Shown here piece by piece: positions 28,883 through 38,372 of a stretch of DNA of 64,000 nt (within the stretch, counting starts at the first letter, position 1; each line of letters opens with the position of its first letter). The DNA is from Verrucomicrobiota bacterium (lineage in GTDB: Bacteria > Verrucomicrobiota > Verrucomicrobiia > Limisphaerales > J093), in NCBI GenBank assembly GCA_027493615.1, contig JAOSKK010000012.1, positions 496,001-560,000 on the forward strand, given 5' to 3'. Below the pieces are notes generated by a model. The model was not told where the DNA came from and ran no database searches. It worked only from the letters and a program-made list of their open reading frames with translations. A program made the translations under genes and the position numbers.

Positions 28883-31800
28883 TCATGTCGGCGGCTCCTG
28901 CTCCACCTCGGCCAGGCACTCCCGGAGCTTTTCCGCCAGGACCTGGTTGTGACGCGCGATGCATCCCAGGTGATTGCCGGGCACCACGTACTCGCTGAAC
29001 GACGACGCCCACAGCCCCCAGCCCCGCCCCCGAAACGGCCGTTCGCGCGCCAGTTGCTCGGACGTGAACAACGCCAGCTTCCCCCGGTACGGCTCCGGCC
29101 GGTAGTTGCTGTGAATCCACCAATGAACCAGGAACACCCCCACGGGCCGCCGCGGCCCGCCCATCACCGCCCCCTTCTCGCCCACGCCAGCCTCGCGTCC
29201 CTCCCCGGTCTCCTCGCGCTGTCGCCGCCAGAACTGCCAGGCCCGACCCAGACCCGCCCGCACGTCAGGGGCGCTTCCTCGCGTGCCCGCATACAAACCG
29301 CCGCGCACGAATTGCAGCAGATACAGCCAGAACCGACCCAACACGAGTTGCGTGCGGAACGAAAGCCGCAGTCGCGCGGCCAGGAACCGAATGCCCCTCA
29401 ACCCCAGCCGTCGCACCCAACCCGCCGGCCGCGTGTCGAACACCGCCACCAACGGCACCCGTTCCCCCCTCGCCGTGAGCCGCTGCGCCATCTCGTACGC
29501 CACCAACCCCGCCAAGGAGTACCCCGCCAATACGTAGGGCCCCCGCGGCTGTTTCGCCCGCAGCGCCTCCAAACAGCGCTCGGCCACGAACTCGACCCGA
29601 CACTGCTCGGGCGTCGTCTCGAACTCCGGAAACGGGATGACCTGATGTTCCCGCGGGTCCAACCCCAGCGTCTCGAGATCCAGGTACCAGCCAATCAGCG
29701 TCACCACCGGTCCTTTGCCCCGCGGTGGACCGGCAGCATCGCTCCCCGGGTTCTCCGCTTCGATGGCCCCGGCCAGCGCCCGAATCGTGGGCGCCTCGAA
29801 GAACCGCCGCAACGGCACCGTCACGCCCGTCTCCCGCTGCACCTGGCTCAGCAAATGGATCGCCAGCAGCGAATGCCCGCCGAGCTCATAGAACTCGTCC
29901 GTGACACGGATGCCCCGCCGCCGGAGCAGGGCTTCCCAGATCGCGGTCAGCCGACGCTCGAGCGGTGTCACCTCCACGGCCGCGTCGCCCGTGCACCCGG
30001 CATCGCCCGCCGGCACCCCAAGCCGCGACGGATCCGGTTTCCCGTTTGAGCCCGTGCACTTCGCCGGAGGCACGCCGGGCCCAGCCGGAACCCGATGCGC
30101 CCGCCCCACTTCCTCGGACGCGCCCAAGGCCAACCGGCCGATCGGGCGGTCGGGATCCGCCACGACCGCGCCCATCACTTCCTCCCACTGAACCGCCATC
30201 CGCTCCACCTCCGCGGCGTTGAACCGGTCGGTGGCGTACTCCAGCTCAGCCTCCCACTCGTCCCCGGCGACCTGCACGCTGAGCATCAAGTCCTGCTTGC
30301 TCGTCCCGGTGTCCACCGGCACCGGCTCCGGCCGGGCCGCTCCCAGCCGCCAATCCCACCGGCCCTGCTCGAGCAGCACAAACATCACTTCGTGCAACGG
30401 CGACGCACTCCGTCCCGGACCACCCGGCGCCAGTTCCACCATCCGCTCGAACGGCAGCGCCACGTGATCCAGCGCCCCCATCACCGACTCGCGAACCCGC
30501 GCCAGCGCCGCACGGAAACCCAGCGATCCCGGCAACGGCACCCGCACCGGCAGCGTGTTCAGACAAAACCCGACCACCGACTCGAACTCGATCCGGGGCC
30601 GATGCGCCGCCGGCGTCCCCACGACCACGTCCTCCCGCCCCGAGCTCCGCTCCAGCCAGACCAGAAACGTCGCCAGCACCGTCGTGAACAGACTCGCGCC
30701 TTCCCGCTTCGCCAGCTCCCGCAGAGCCCGCGGCAACGCCCCGCTCACCCGGAAACGGTGGACAGCCCCGCGCCCGCTGCGTCGTGTCGGCGGGAACCGG
30801 CCGGTTGACGGCAGGTTGCCGTCGACCGGCAAGCCCTCAAGCTGCTTCTTCCAGTAGGCCAGGTGACGTTCCAGCAATGCTCCGGCGAGACGCCGTCGCT
30901 CCCCAGACCGCGAAGTCCGCATAGTGCACGCTCAACGGCCGCAACCCGGCCGCCGACGCGGCCCCCGGCGCCGGCGCCGGCGTACAGCGCTTCGAGCTCC
31001 CGGAACAACACCCGCAGCGACCATTCGTCGATGACGCTGTGATGAAAGGTCAGCGCAAGCACCCCGGCCTCCTCCGCCCGCGCGATCCACAACGCGCGCC
31101 ACAACGGCGCCCGGCTCAGATCGAAAGGACGGCACACCTCTTCCTTCAGCACCTGCTCGACCACCGCCGCCGGTCGGTCGTGGGGCACGTCCCGCAGGTC
31201 CAGCGTCCTCCAGTCCAGCCCGATCCGATCCTCCTCCACCACCTCCTGCTGCAATCCCCGGCCCGGCTCACCAGCAGCGTCCGCAACGCCTCATGCCGCG
31301 TCTGCAACCCGTGCAGCGCCGCGCGGAGCCGATCGGCATCCACCGCCCCGTGCAGCCGGAACACTGCCGGCACGTTGTACGTGGCCGGCTCCGGCAACGT
31401 CTGCTGCAACCACCACAGCCGCTGCTGCCCAAACGACGCCGGCAACGGTTGGGCCCGGTCCGCCGTCTCAAACGGTTCCTCGGCCGCTCCCTCGCGGCCC
31501 AAGGTCCGAATCCGCTCAGCCAGTGCGGCCACCGTGCCCAGCTCCAGCACCCACCGAAGCGGCACCTCGAAACCGAGTTCCCGGCTCAGCCGCGCGGCCA
31601 GTGACAACGCCAGCAACGAATGCCCGCCAAGCTCCAGGAAGTGGTCCTGCATACCCACCCGCCCGACTGCGAGAACCTCCGCCCAGACCTGCGCCAGCCT
31701 TGCCTCAAACGCGTCCCGCGGCACTTCATGCTCTCCGGCCGGGTCGGACGCGGGCCCCCGCATCTCCGCCAAGGCCGCCCGGTCCACTTTGCCATTGGCC

Positions 31801-33596
31801 GTCAGCGGCAACGCGTCGAGCCACACAATCCGCGACGGCACCATGTATCCCGGCACGCGCTCCTTGAGCCAGCTCCGCAACCGCCGGCTGGCATGGCTGT
31901 CCCGTCGCCACTCATCCCCTGTCGTGGTACAGGCATCCTGCCTGCGCTCGTCCGCCGTTGTGGTGCAGGCATTCTGTCTGCGCTCGGCCGCCATGGTGGT
32001 GCGGGCATCCTGCCTGCACCCTCGTTCTCCTTCTCCTCCTCCGTCTCTCTCCCCCCACCCCCACCACATAACCCACCAACACCTTCGTCCCGTCGGCCCC
32101 TTCTGCCACCCCCCACCGCGCACGCCTTCACTCCCGGATGTTGGCCCAACTGCGCCTCCACTTCCCCCACTTCCACCCGGTAGCCGCGCACCTTCACCTG
32201 CCCGTCCTTCCGCCCCACAAACTCCAGCACCCCGTCGGCCCGACACCGCACGTAGTCCCCTGTCCGGTACCACCGCCCATCACTCCCGCCGCCCCACCGG
32301 TCCGGCATGAACTTCGCCGCCGTCAGCTCGGCGTCGTTCACATACCCCAGCGCCACACCCTCGCCCCCGATCCAGAGCTCGCCCACCACCCCCGACGGCA
32401 CGAGCCCGCCCTCCCCATCCACCACATGACATCGCGTGTTCGCCAACGGCCGTCCGATCGGCACCGCCTCCCCCGGCGCCAGCGTCCCGGGCTTGATCCA
32501 GTGCGCACACGTGAACGTCGTCCCTTCCGTCGGCCCGTACCCGTTGACCAATCGCACGCCCGGCCACTGCTCCAGCGCCCGTTGCACGTGCCGCACCGAC
32601 AACACCTCACCCCCCGTGATCACCTGTGGCACCCCCGCCAGCAGCGAGGGCCGCTGCTCGACCACCTGATTGAACAAACCCGCCGTCAGCCACACACAGG
32701 TCACCCGTTCCGCCCGGATCAGTTCCTCCAACGCATCGAGTTCCGGCAAGCCCGGCGGTGCCACCACGCAGGTGCCGCCGTTGAGCAACCCACCCCACAG
32801 TTCGAACGTCGACGCGTCGAACGCGGTCGGCGCCAGCAACAGGAACCGTTGCTCCGGCCCGAAGGTTACGTAGTCCTGACCCCGCACCAACCGCACCACC
32901 GCCCGATGCGGCACCAGCACCCCCTTCGGTCGCCCGGTCGACCCGGAGGTGTACATGACATACGCCGCTTCCCCTCCCGTCCCCCGCCATTCCAGGTCCG
33001 CCGTCTCGCTCCTGCTTCGCCCCCGCTTCCCCGTCCACCGACACCGTCATGTTCACCACCCCTAGACCCTCCAGCCCCGCTGGTAATTCCCCGCGGCCCA
33101 ACAACACCCGCGCGCCGGTGTCCTCCACCATGTAGCGGAGTCGGGGCATGGGATACTCGGTCGCCAGGGGCACATACACACCGCCGGCCTTCAACACCGC
33201 CAGCACCCCCACCACAAACTCAACCGAGCGCTCCAGCGCGACCGCCACCGGCGTACCCACGATCACCCCGGCCGCCCGCAACCGGCGCGCCAGTTCATTC
33301 GCCCGCCGGTTCAGCTCCTCGTAGCTCCATCGCTGTCCTGCCCCCACCACCGCCTCCGCCTGCGGCGCCCGCCGGACCTGCTCCTCGAACACCGTGTGGA
33401 TCCCCACCCCACGCCGCGGACGCACGCCCTCTGCCCCGCCAGGCACCGACAAGAGCCGTGGCCCACCGGCTGTCCCCACTGAGAATCGAGCCGTCTCCCC
33501 TTCGTGGTCATGGTCAAACTCCCGCGCATGACTCGGCACCTCCAATGATCTCTGGCTGCACCGGCGCTCTCCGCGCCTCTGCCCCACCTTCGACAC
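28883..33596 (-). CDS. non-ribosomal peptide synthetase, A-PCP-C-PCP-TE (frameshifted)
   Basis: Domains in order on the minus strand. Adenylation: VLKAGGVYVPL, YTSGSTGRPKGV near 32955-32920, NGYGPTEGT, RWYRTGDYVR, RKDGQVKVRGYRVEVGE and LPLTANGKVDR. First carrier: FLELGGHSLLAL near 31611-31640. Condensation: SFGQQRLWWLQQTLPEPATY and FHHSVIDEWSL near 31020-31050. Second carrier: FYELGGHSLLAI near 29860-29890. Thioesterase: VLAGYSLAGLVAYEMAQR with histidine in VPGNHLGCIARHN. By hand alignment the specificity residues read DAFWIGGTFK, the known valine code. The frame breaks near 32990, 32115, 32060, 31250 and 30900. A GTG at 33596 is the assumed start. The corrected length is about 1570 residues. 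There is no second adenylation domain. Confidence 0.88.
31921..32024. repeat. 36-bp tandem repeat, about 2.9 copies, inside the NRPS adenylation domain
   Basis: The units are 31921-31956, 31957-31992 and 31993-32024, each with a core like GTGGTGCAGGCATCCTGCCT followed by GC. The period of 36 preserves the frame. On the minus strand it encodes CRQDA/CRQNA-type repeats between LVGYVVG and RLRSWLKERVPGYMVPS of the adenylation domain. Confidence 0.9.
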
Positions 33597-33699
33597 GCGA
33601 CATGGTTAGCAGTTCTCCGCATGAAACTCAACCCCAAACCCGGTGGTCCAACCCCCGGTCGGTTGGCGACCCGTCGGATCTCCACCCCGCCGGACAGGT

Positions 33700-33804
33700 G
33701 CAGCGCGTTTGGAGTGCGGCGACTTCCAGCGCCGCTTTTCGTTATCCTCCCCGGCGCTGGCCCGTCACGCAAAGCGGTGCTGAAGCACACGCACTCCAGG
33801 CGCT
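33700..33804. repeat. Inverted-repeat element E2 (TTGGAGTGCG family)
   Basis: The left arm (33700-33742) contains GCGTTTGGAGTGCGGCGACT, TCCAGC and CCGCTTTTCGT. The right arm (33767-33804), read on the minus strand, contains GCGCCTGGAGTGCGTGTGCT and CCGCTTTGCGT. Compared with E1 at 19758 the arms are swapped, so it is the same element in the opposite orientation. It lies between the NRPS start and the GH16 stop. Confidence 0.8.
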
Positions 33805-33830
33805 TCGCGACCCTCCGAGCGGACGCGGAG

Positions 33831-35135
33831 TCAGTGTCGCACCGTGACCTGGACGGGGGAACCGTCCTCCGCGCGAAACCTGTGCACATCGACGCTGCCT
33901 CGAGGCTTCGGCGCCAGCGGGCGGACGTCCACACCCACCGCGTGATAGCCCAGGGTCGGTGGCTTCGGTGATCCCGGGGCCTCCCCGCCCGCTCCCGCCC
34001 CGCGCGCTTCCAGGGCTCGGTCTTGGACCACTGCATCCGCAGCGACACCCCGGGGCTTGCTCCGTCCCGCAAGGTGAGCGTCTTCTCGATCTCCGCTTCC
34101 CGCTGCGCGGCGAAGAAGTCGTCGTTCACGTACTCGATTTGGACACGTTCCGGTCTTTCGGCCCCGCCCCGGGCCTTCACGACCAGCGTCCCGCCCTCGG
34201 CGACCCCCAGTCGGTAAAGGCTCTCTGCCTTGGCGACGCGGCCCGGGAACGCGAACTCGACGGCCTCCGGCCGGTCGTCGGGCGGCCCGTCGGTGCGTTT
34301 CCACACGCGGAGGTAGTCGATGCTGAACGTGGCCGGGAGCGCGTCGTCCGTCGGCAACCCGAACCACCCGGCGAAGGTCTCGCTGTCGAAGCACAAGGCC
34401 AACGGCTGGTGCCAGTGCGTGTTGGGTTCTTCCCGGACCACCGCGCCGTCGACCGTGAACCGCAGGACCTCCGGGTCCCATTCGAAGCCGTACACGTGGA
34501 ACTCGCGGCCGAGGTGATAGGGCGCCTTCCAGATGCGGCTCTTGTGCCAATGCACGGTCTCGACCAGCGTATGGAAGAGATGGGTGTTCATGTAGTAGTG
34601 GTTCGGCTGCGGCCGGGCGCCGATCTCAAACACATCAATCTCCGACCAGATCTCCGGCGTGATATCATAGAACCAAAACGCGCTCGAGGCCTGGGAATCC
34701 ATGGCGCGGGCGCGGATCTCGAAGTAGCCGTAGCGCACGAGGGTCTTCCCCTTCACGAACGCGGTCGTGTAGGTGTGGTAACCGGCGGGCAGATCCGGCA
34801 GCGTCTCCTTCCTGGCGTCCAGATGGAGCATGCCGTCGGCCACCCGGACGTTCGCCGGGTTGAAGTAGCCTGGCTGCCGGCCAAGCCAGGTCGGATTCCG
34901 GGGATGCCACTTCGATTCGTCGAGTCGCTCGCCGTTGAACTCGTCGGTCAGCGCCGGGAAGGGCTCCCATTGCCCGTGCGGGAGGGGACAGGGGACGCCC
35001 GCCGCGCTCCCCCGACCCGGGGAGCGTCGCGACCGCCGCGAGCCAGGCCAGGACGCGAAACCCGGGTCGGAGGCAAGACCGGAACGTGGCCCGACGTGGC
35101 CGGTGGCTGAGTCTCCCGTGGCGTGCTGATTTCAT
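33831..35135 (-). CDS. GH16-family secreted glycoside hydrolase (two frameshifts)
   Basis: ATG at 35135 gives a basic N-terminus and hydrophobic segment (FRVLAWLAAVATLPGSG) consistent with secretion. The catalytic motif ExDxxE of GH16 is present as IWSEIDVFEIGA. Fold landmarks are PALTDEFNGERLDESKWHPR, GYFEIRARAMDSQASSAFWF, FHVYGFEWDPEVLRFTVDG and FSIDYLRVWKR. A beta-sandwich-like extension of about 120 residues follows the catalytic domain. Frames break near 34990 (before the QWEPFPAL block) and near 33995 (RERAG to GGEAPGSPKPPTLGYHA). The type recalls agarase, porphyranase or laminarinase branches; the substrate is undetermined. It is transcribed divergently from the metY-like gene. Confidence 0.85.
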
Positions 35136-35246
35136 GGACCGAGTCTGGTCCTTGAACCCGGAGCGGCGAGCGCAAAATGGCCCTGTCACCGGTCGCCCGC
35201 GGCGCCGCGTCGGGAGTTCGGGGCTGGCCCAGTGCGGCGAAGCGCA

Positions 35247-35272
35247 GGCCCGCCGGGGGATCGCGGCGGGCC
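35247..35272 (+). other. GC-rich hairpin in the leader of the metY-like gene
   Basis: Perfect 9-bp arms GGCCCGCCG (35247-35255) and CGGCGGGCC (35264-35272) enclose an 8-base loop in the 210-base space between the divergent GH16 and metY-like genes. No known SAM or cobalamin riboswitch consensus was recognised around it. Confidence 0.4.
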
Positions 35273-35345
35273 CCGACAGCGCTGGCCGGATGAGGTCGGA
35301 GCCCCGGCTTGCGTCGGGACCGGACTTCATGAACTATCGTGGCCC

Positions 35346-36633
35346 ATGAAATTCGAAACGCTTTGTCTTCACGGCGGCTCGCAACCCGATCCCACCACCC
35401 TCGCGCGCGCGGTCCCCGTTTACCGGACCTCCTCCTACGTCTTTCGGAGCACCGAGCACGCCGCCAATTTGTTCGCCCTCAAGGAGCTGGGGAACATCTA
35501 CACGCGGCTGATGAACCCGACCACCGACGTGCTGGAGAAGCGTGTGGCCCTGCTCGAGGGCGCCCCCGCATTCGGAGGACTCGGGCTGGCGTCCGGCACG
35601 AGTGCGGTGTTCTACTCGGTGATCAACCTGGCCGAGGCCGGTGACAACATCGTGTCTGCCCGCAACCTCTATGGCGGCACGTACACCATGTTCAATGACA
35701 TCCTCCCCCGCCTGGGCATCACCGTGAAGCTGGTCGATTCGAACGATCCGACCAACTTCGCCCGCGCCATCGACGACCGCACCCGGGCCCTGTTCTGCGA
35801 GAGCGTGTCGAACCCGGCCCTCGAAGTCACCGACCTCGAGGCCGTCGCCCGCATCGCCCACACGGCGGGCCTGCCCCTGATCGTGGACTCGACGTTCTCG
35901 ACTCCTTACCTGACCCGGCCGCTCGAGCACGGGGCGGATATTGTGGTGCATTCGCTGACCAAGTGGTTGGGCGGGCACGGGACAGGCATCGGCGGCGTCG
36001 TGGTGGACGGGGGCCCGGTTCCCGTGGGCGGCCGGCAAGCACGCGCTGTACACCACGCCGGACGCGTCCTACCACGGTCTCCGGTGGGGCTTGGACCTGC
36101 CGGACCCGCTGCGGCCACTGGCGTTCATCCTCCGCATGCGCACCGTGCCCCTGCGCAACCTCGGCGCCTGCCTCTCACCCGACAACTCCTGGATGTTCCT
36201 GCAAGGGATCGAGACCCTCCCGCTGCGCATGGAGCGCCACTGCCAGAATGCCCTGGCCGTCGCCCAGTACCTGCAGAAACATCCCGGCGTCACCTGGGTG
36301 CGTTACCCCGGCCTGCCGGAGGATCCCGAATTCGTGCGGAACCAGAAGTACCTCGGCGGCAAGGGCGGCGCGATGGTGGTGTTTGGCATCCGGGGCGGCA
36401 AGGCGGCGGGGCAGAAGTTCATCGAAGCCCTCAAACTGTTCTCCCATCTCGCCAACGTGGGCGACGCGAAATCACTGGCGATTCACAGTGCCACCACCAC
36501 CCACTCGCAGCTCGACGAGGAACAGCAGCGAGCCGGCGGCATCACCCCGGATCTGGTCCGTCTGAGCGTCGGGATCGAGAGCCTTGAGGACATCTTGCAG
36601 GATCTGGACCAGGCACTGAAGACGGCGGCCTGA
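35346..36633 (+). CDS. O-acetylhomoserine sulfhydrylase / Cys-Met metabolism PLP enzyme (one frameshift)
   Basis: This is a full-length Cys/Met-metabolism PLP enzyme of about 428 residues that makes homocysteine from activated homoserine and sulfide. It starts [40 protein letters not shown] and [17 protein letters not shown] follow, and the PLP lysine is in [18 protein letters not shown]. The C-terminal domain has [19 protein letters not shown] and [20 protein letters not shown], diagnostic of the MetY branch rather than MetB. One base is missing near 36020 (GGVVVDGG to [16 protein letters not shown]). The ATG at 35346 was chosen on homology; the long upstream open frame is not conserved. Confidence 0.9.
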
Positions 36634-36824
36634 GCCGCCCGCGGACCAAACCGGGCGCACCCTGGCCGGGTGGGCAGTCGACCGTCCGGATCATGCCCGA
36701 TGCAACCCAGGGCCGGCCGATGAAGACCTTGCACTTCCGCCAAAAAACCCGCCTACTGAATCGCGTTGATTTCCACTTGCTTTAAGGCATCGATTCATTT
36801 TTGATTTCCGGAAAAGCATTAGTT

Positions 36825-37583
36825 ATGGGCACCGGATGGAAACCGCAGGGGATGCAGGCCGGCCTCGCCACGCACTGGTCGGCGGAGGCCTTGGGCACGC
36901 GGAGGGAACCGCCGGCCACTCCGGGTACGCTGCGACGATTACTGGCGGGTTCCAGCGGCCCGCTCCTGGCGCATCTGGAGCTCCGGTTCCGCCTCTCACG
37001 GGAGGCTGGCAAGACCGTGCTGCGCGGCTACGTGGCCCAAAAAACTGACCAGGGACCCGCGCCAGCCCGCCCGACGCGTCCGGCGCGGCAGGGCTCGCGA
37101 GCCCGGCTGCTCCAGGACCTGGACCAGTTCGTCACAGCCGAGCTTCGGACCAGGGATCCGGCCGCGCCCGGGGGCGGGACCAGAGTCGCCACGGGGAAAA
37201 CCATCCTTGTGACCGCGCGGCAGTCGGCGACGCGGCGCGCCGGAGAGGCCCTGGATCGAGAGTGGGCGATGGCCGTGCTGCGAGAGGCCGAAGTCGAGAC
37301 GCGCCGGTTCTACGAGCGGGAGCGGCGTCTGGACACGTGGGGAGTATTCCGGGACGGCGTGCTGGCGCCCTTGCGAGACGGTGCGCCTCGCCCGACCGAT
37401 GAGGAACTGGCGCAGCGACATGGCTTCGAAGGCGGCCTGCAGGCGGCCAACGCACTGGTCACGGCCAAGCGCCGTTTTGGCCGGACGCTCCGTGGTGTGG
37501 TGGCACGGTATGTCGAGGACAACGGGAACCTCGAGGCGGAGGTCGATGCGGAACTCCGGGCGCTGATGGCGGTCTTCCCGTGA
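36825..37583 (+). CDS. ECF-like RNA polymerase sigma factor (planctomycete/verrucomicrobial type)
   Basis: The pattern THWSAEALG, PGTLRRLLAGSSGPLLAHLE, LRFRLSREAGKTVLRGYVAQ and RLLQDLDQFVTAELR follows the region 2 layout of large ECF sigma factors common in this phylum. EALDREWAMAVLREAEVETR, PTDEELAQRHGFEGGLQAAN, TAKRRFGRTLRGVVARYVED and the C-terminal VDAELRALMAVFP follow their region 4. It has about 252 residues and is intact. The upstream 160 bases include the only AT-rich stretch of this part (around 36770-36820), a plausible promoter. Start candidates are 36801, 36825 and 36852. The assignment is by eye. Confidence 0.6.
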   Translation: MGTGWKPQGMQAGLATHWSAEALGTRREPPATPGTLRRLLAGSSGPLLAHLELRFRLSREAGKTVLRGYVAQKTDQGPAPARPTRPARQGSRARLLQDLDQFVTAELRTRDPAAPGGGTRVATGKTILVTARQSATRRAGEALDREWAMAVLREAEVETRRFYERERRLDTWGVFRDGVLAPLRDGAPRPTDEELAQRHGFEGGLQAANALVTAKRRFGRTLRGVVARYVEDNGNLEAEVDAELRALMAVFP

Positions 37584-37753
37584 GCGGCGGGAACGCGTTG
37601 GAGAGCGGCCCAGCCGGGTTGAGGATTTGGACGGCGCGACCCACCGCGTGTCGGAGCTTGCAGGAACCGCGGCTTCCCGGCGTAGATATCCGCGGACTTG
37701 CCTGCTGAGACGTCAACCCCCGCGATCCCCCGGGCGCCGGCCGACCCGCCGAG

Positions 37754-38225
37754 TTGCTCGAGCTGGGATTGGCTTCGGCGCGGCCGTGGCGACCGGAGGA
37801 GTTGGCCGCGGCCTGGGAATACCACCTCTCCGCTCCGCCGCGTTTCGACCTGAGCCGACTCGACGCGGCCCAGGTGGACGAGGTCCGGGAGTTGCTTGCG
37901 GAACAAGGACTGCTGCTGGCCAGCCTCCGTGGCCTGCTCCGGCATCCGGTGCCGCCGGTGGAGTTGCTCGAGCTCACCCGGGACTTCGCCAAGACCTCCC
38001 TCGCGGCGGCGGACCCCCCTGCCACCGGACGTCGCGAACGTCCTGTACCATCTCGCCATCGCGGTGGCCCTGACCCGCGGAGGCGAGCGCATCACCACGG
38101 AGAGCGATGCGGACTTGCTGCGAGGCTTGGACTGGTCGCTGGCCCAAGTGTGGGTCGACGAAAGCAGCAAGGCCACGCTGGGTCGGGCCCGCCGGGTGGT
38201 CGCCGCCACTGCCAGCAGCCCTTGA
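37754..38225 (+). CDS. conserved hypothetical partner of the ECF sigma factor (one frameshift)
   Basis: The function is not recognised. The product is about 157 residues, helical and soluble: LELGLASARPWRPEELAAAW, PRFDLSRLDAAQVDEVRELL, ELLELTRDFAKTSLAAA, then in another frame PPDVANVLYHLAIAVALTRG and DLLRGLDWSLAQVWVDES. The frames meet near 38010 in a C run. No ATG is available; TTG at 37754 is the first possible start and the true 5' end may lie closer to the sigma gene stop at 37583. Its position immediately after the sigma factor suggests a regulatory or anti-sigma-like role, but there is no membrane segment or zinc motif. Confidence 0.5.
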
Positions 38226-38245
38226 ACACCGAAGGCGTGGCCCGC

Positions 38246-38351
38246 CGTAGGCGCCGACGTCAGGAGGCGCTGCAGTGCGGCGACAAGGCCCCTTTGCCTC
38301 CTGACGTCGGCGCCTACAGTGCCGCGAACGCCTCCTGACGTCGGAGCCTAC
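38246..38351. repeat. Palindromic dispersed repeat, copy C (two arms plus an extra arm)
   Basis: GTAGGCGCCGACGTCAGG (left, from 38247) pairs with the arm at 38296-38317, and a third arm follows at 38330-38351 in the same orientation as the second. All three carry CAGGAGG/CCTCCTG in place of the GAGGAGG/CCTCCTC of copies A and D, on both sides of the palindrome, so the arms have changed together. Confidence 0.85.
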
Positions 38352-38372
38352 GGCGACTGCGGGACAACCGGC

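Noticed and set aside
35136..35345. SAM-type riboswitch upstream of the sulfhydrylase gene
   Set aside because: A hairpin is present, but none of the conserved cores of SAM-I, SAM-II, SAM-IV or SAH riboswitches could be recognised.
37310..38209. 299-residue minus-strand open frame
   Set aside because: Low-complexity Arg/Ser/Pro sequence antisense to the sigma factor and its partner; the plus strand shows conserved blocks.
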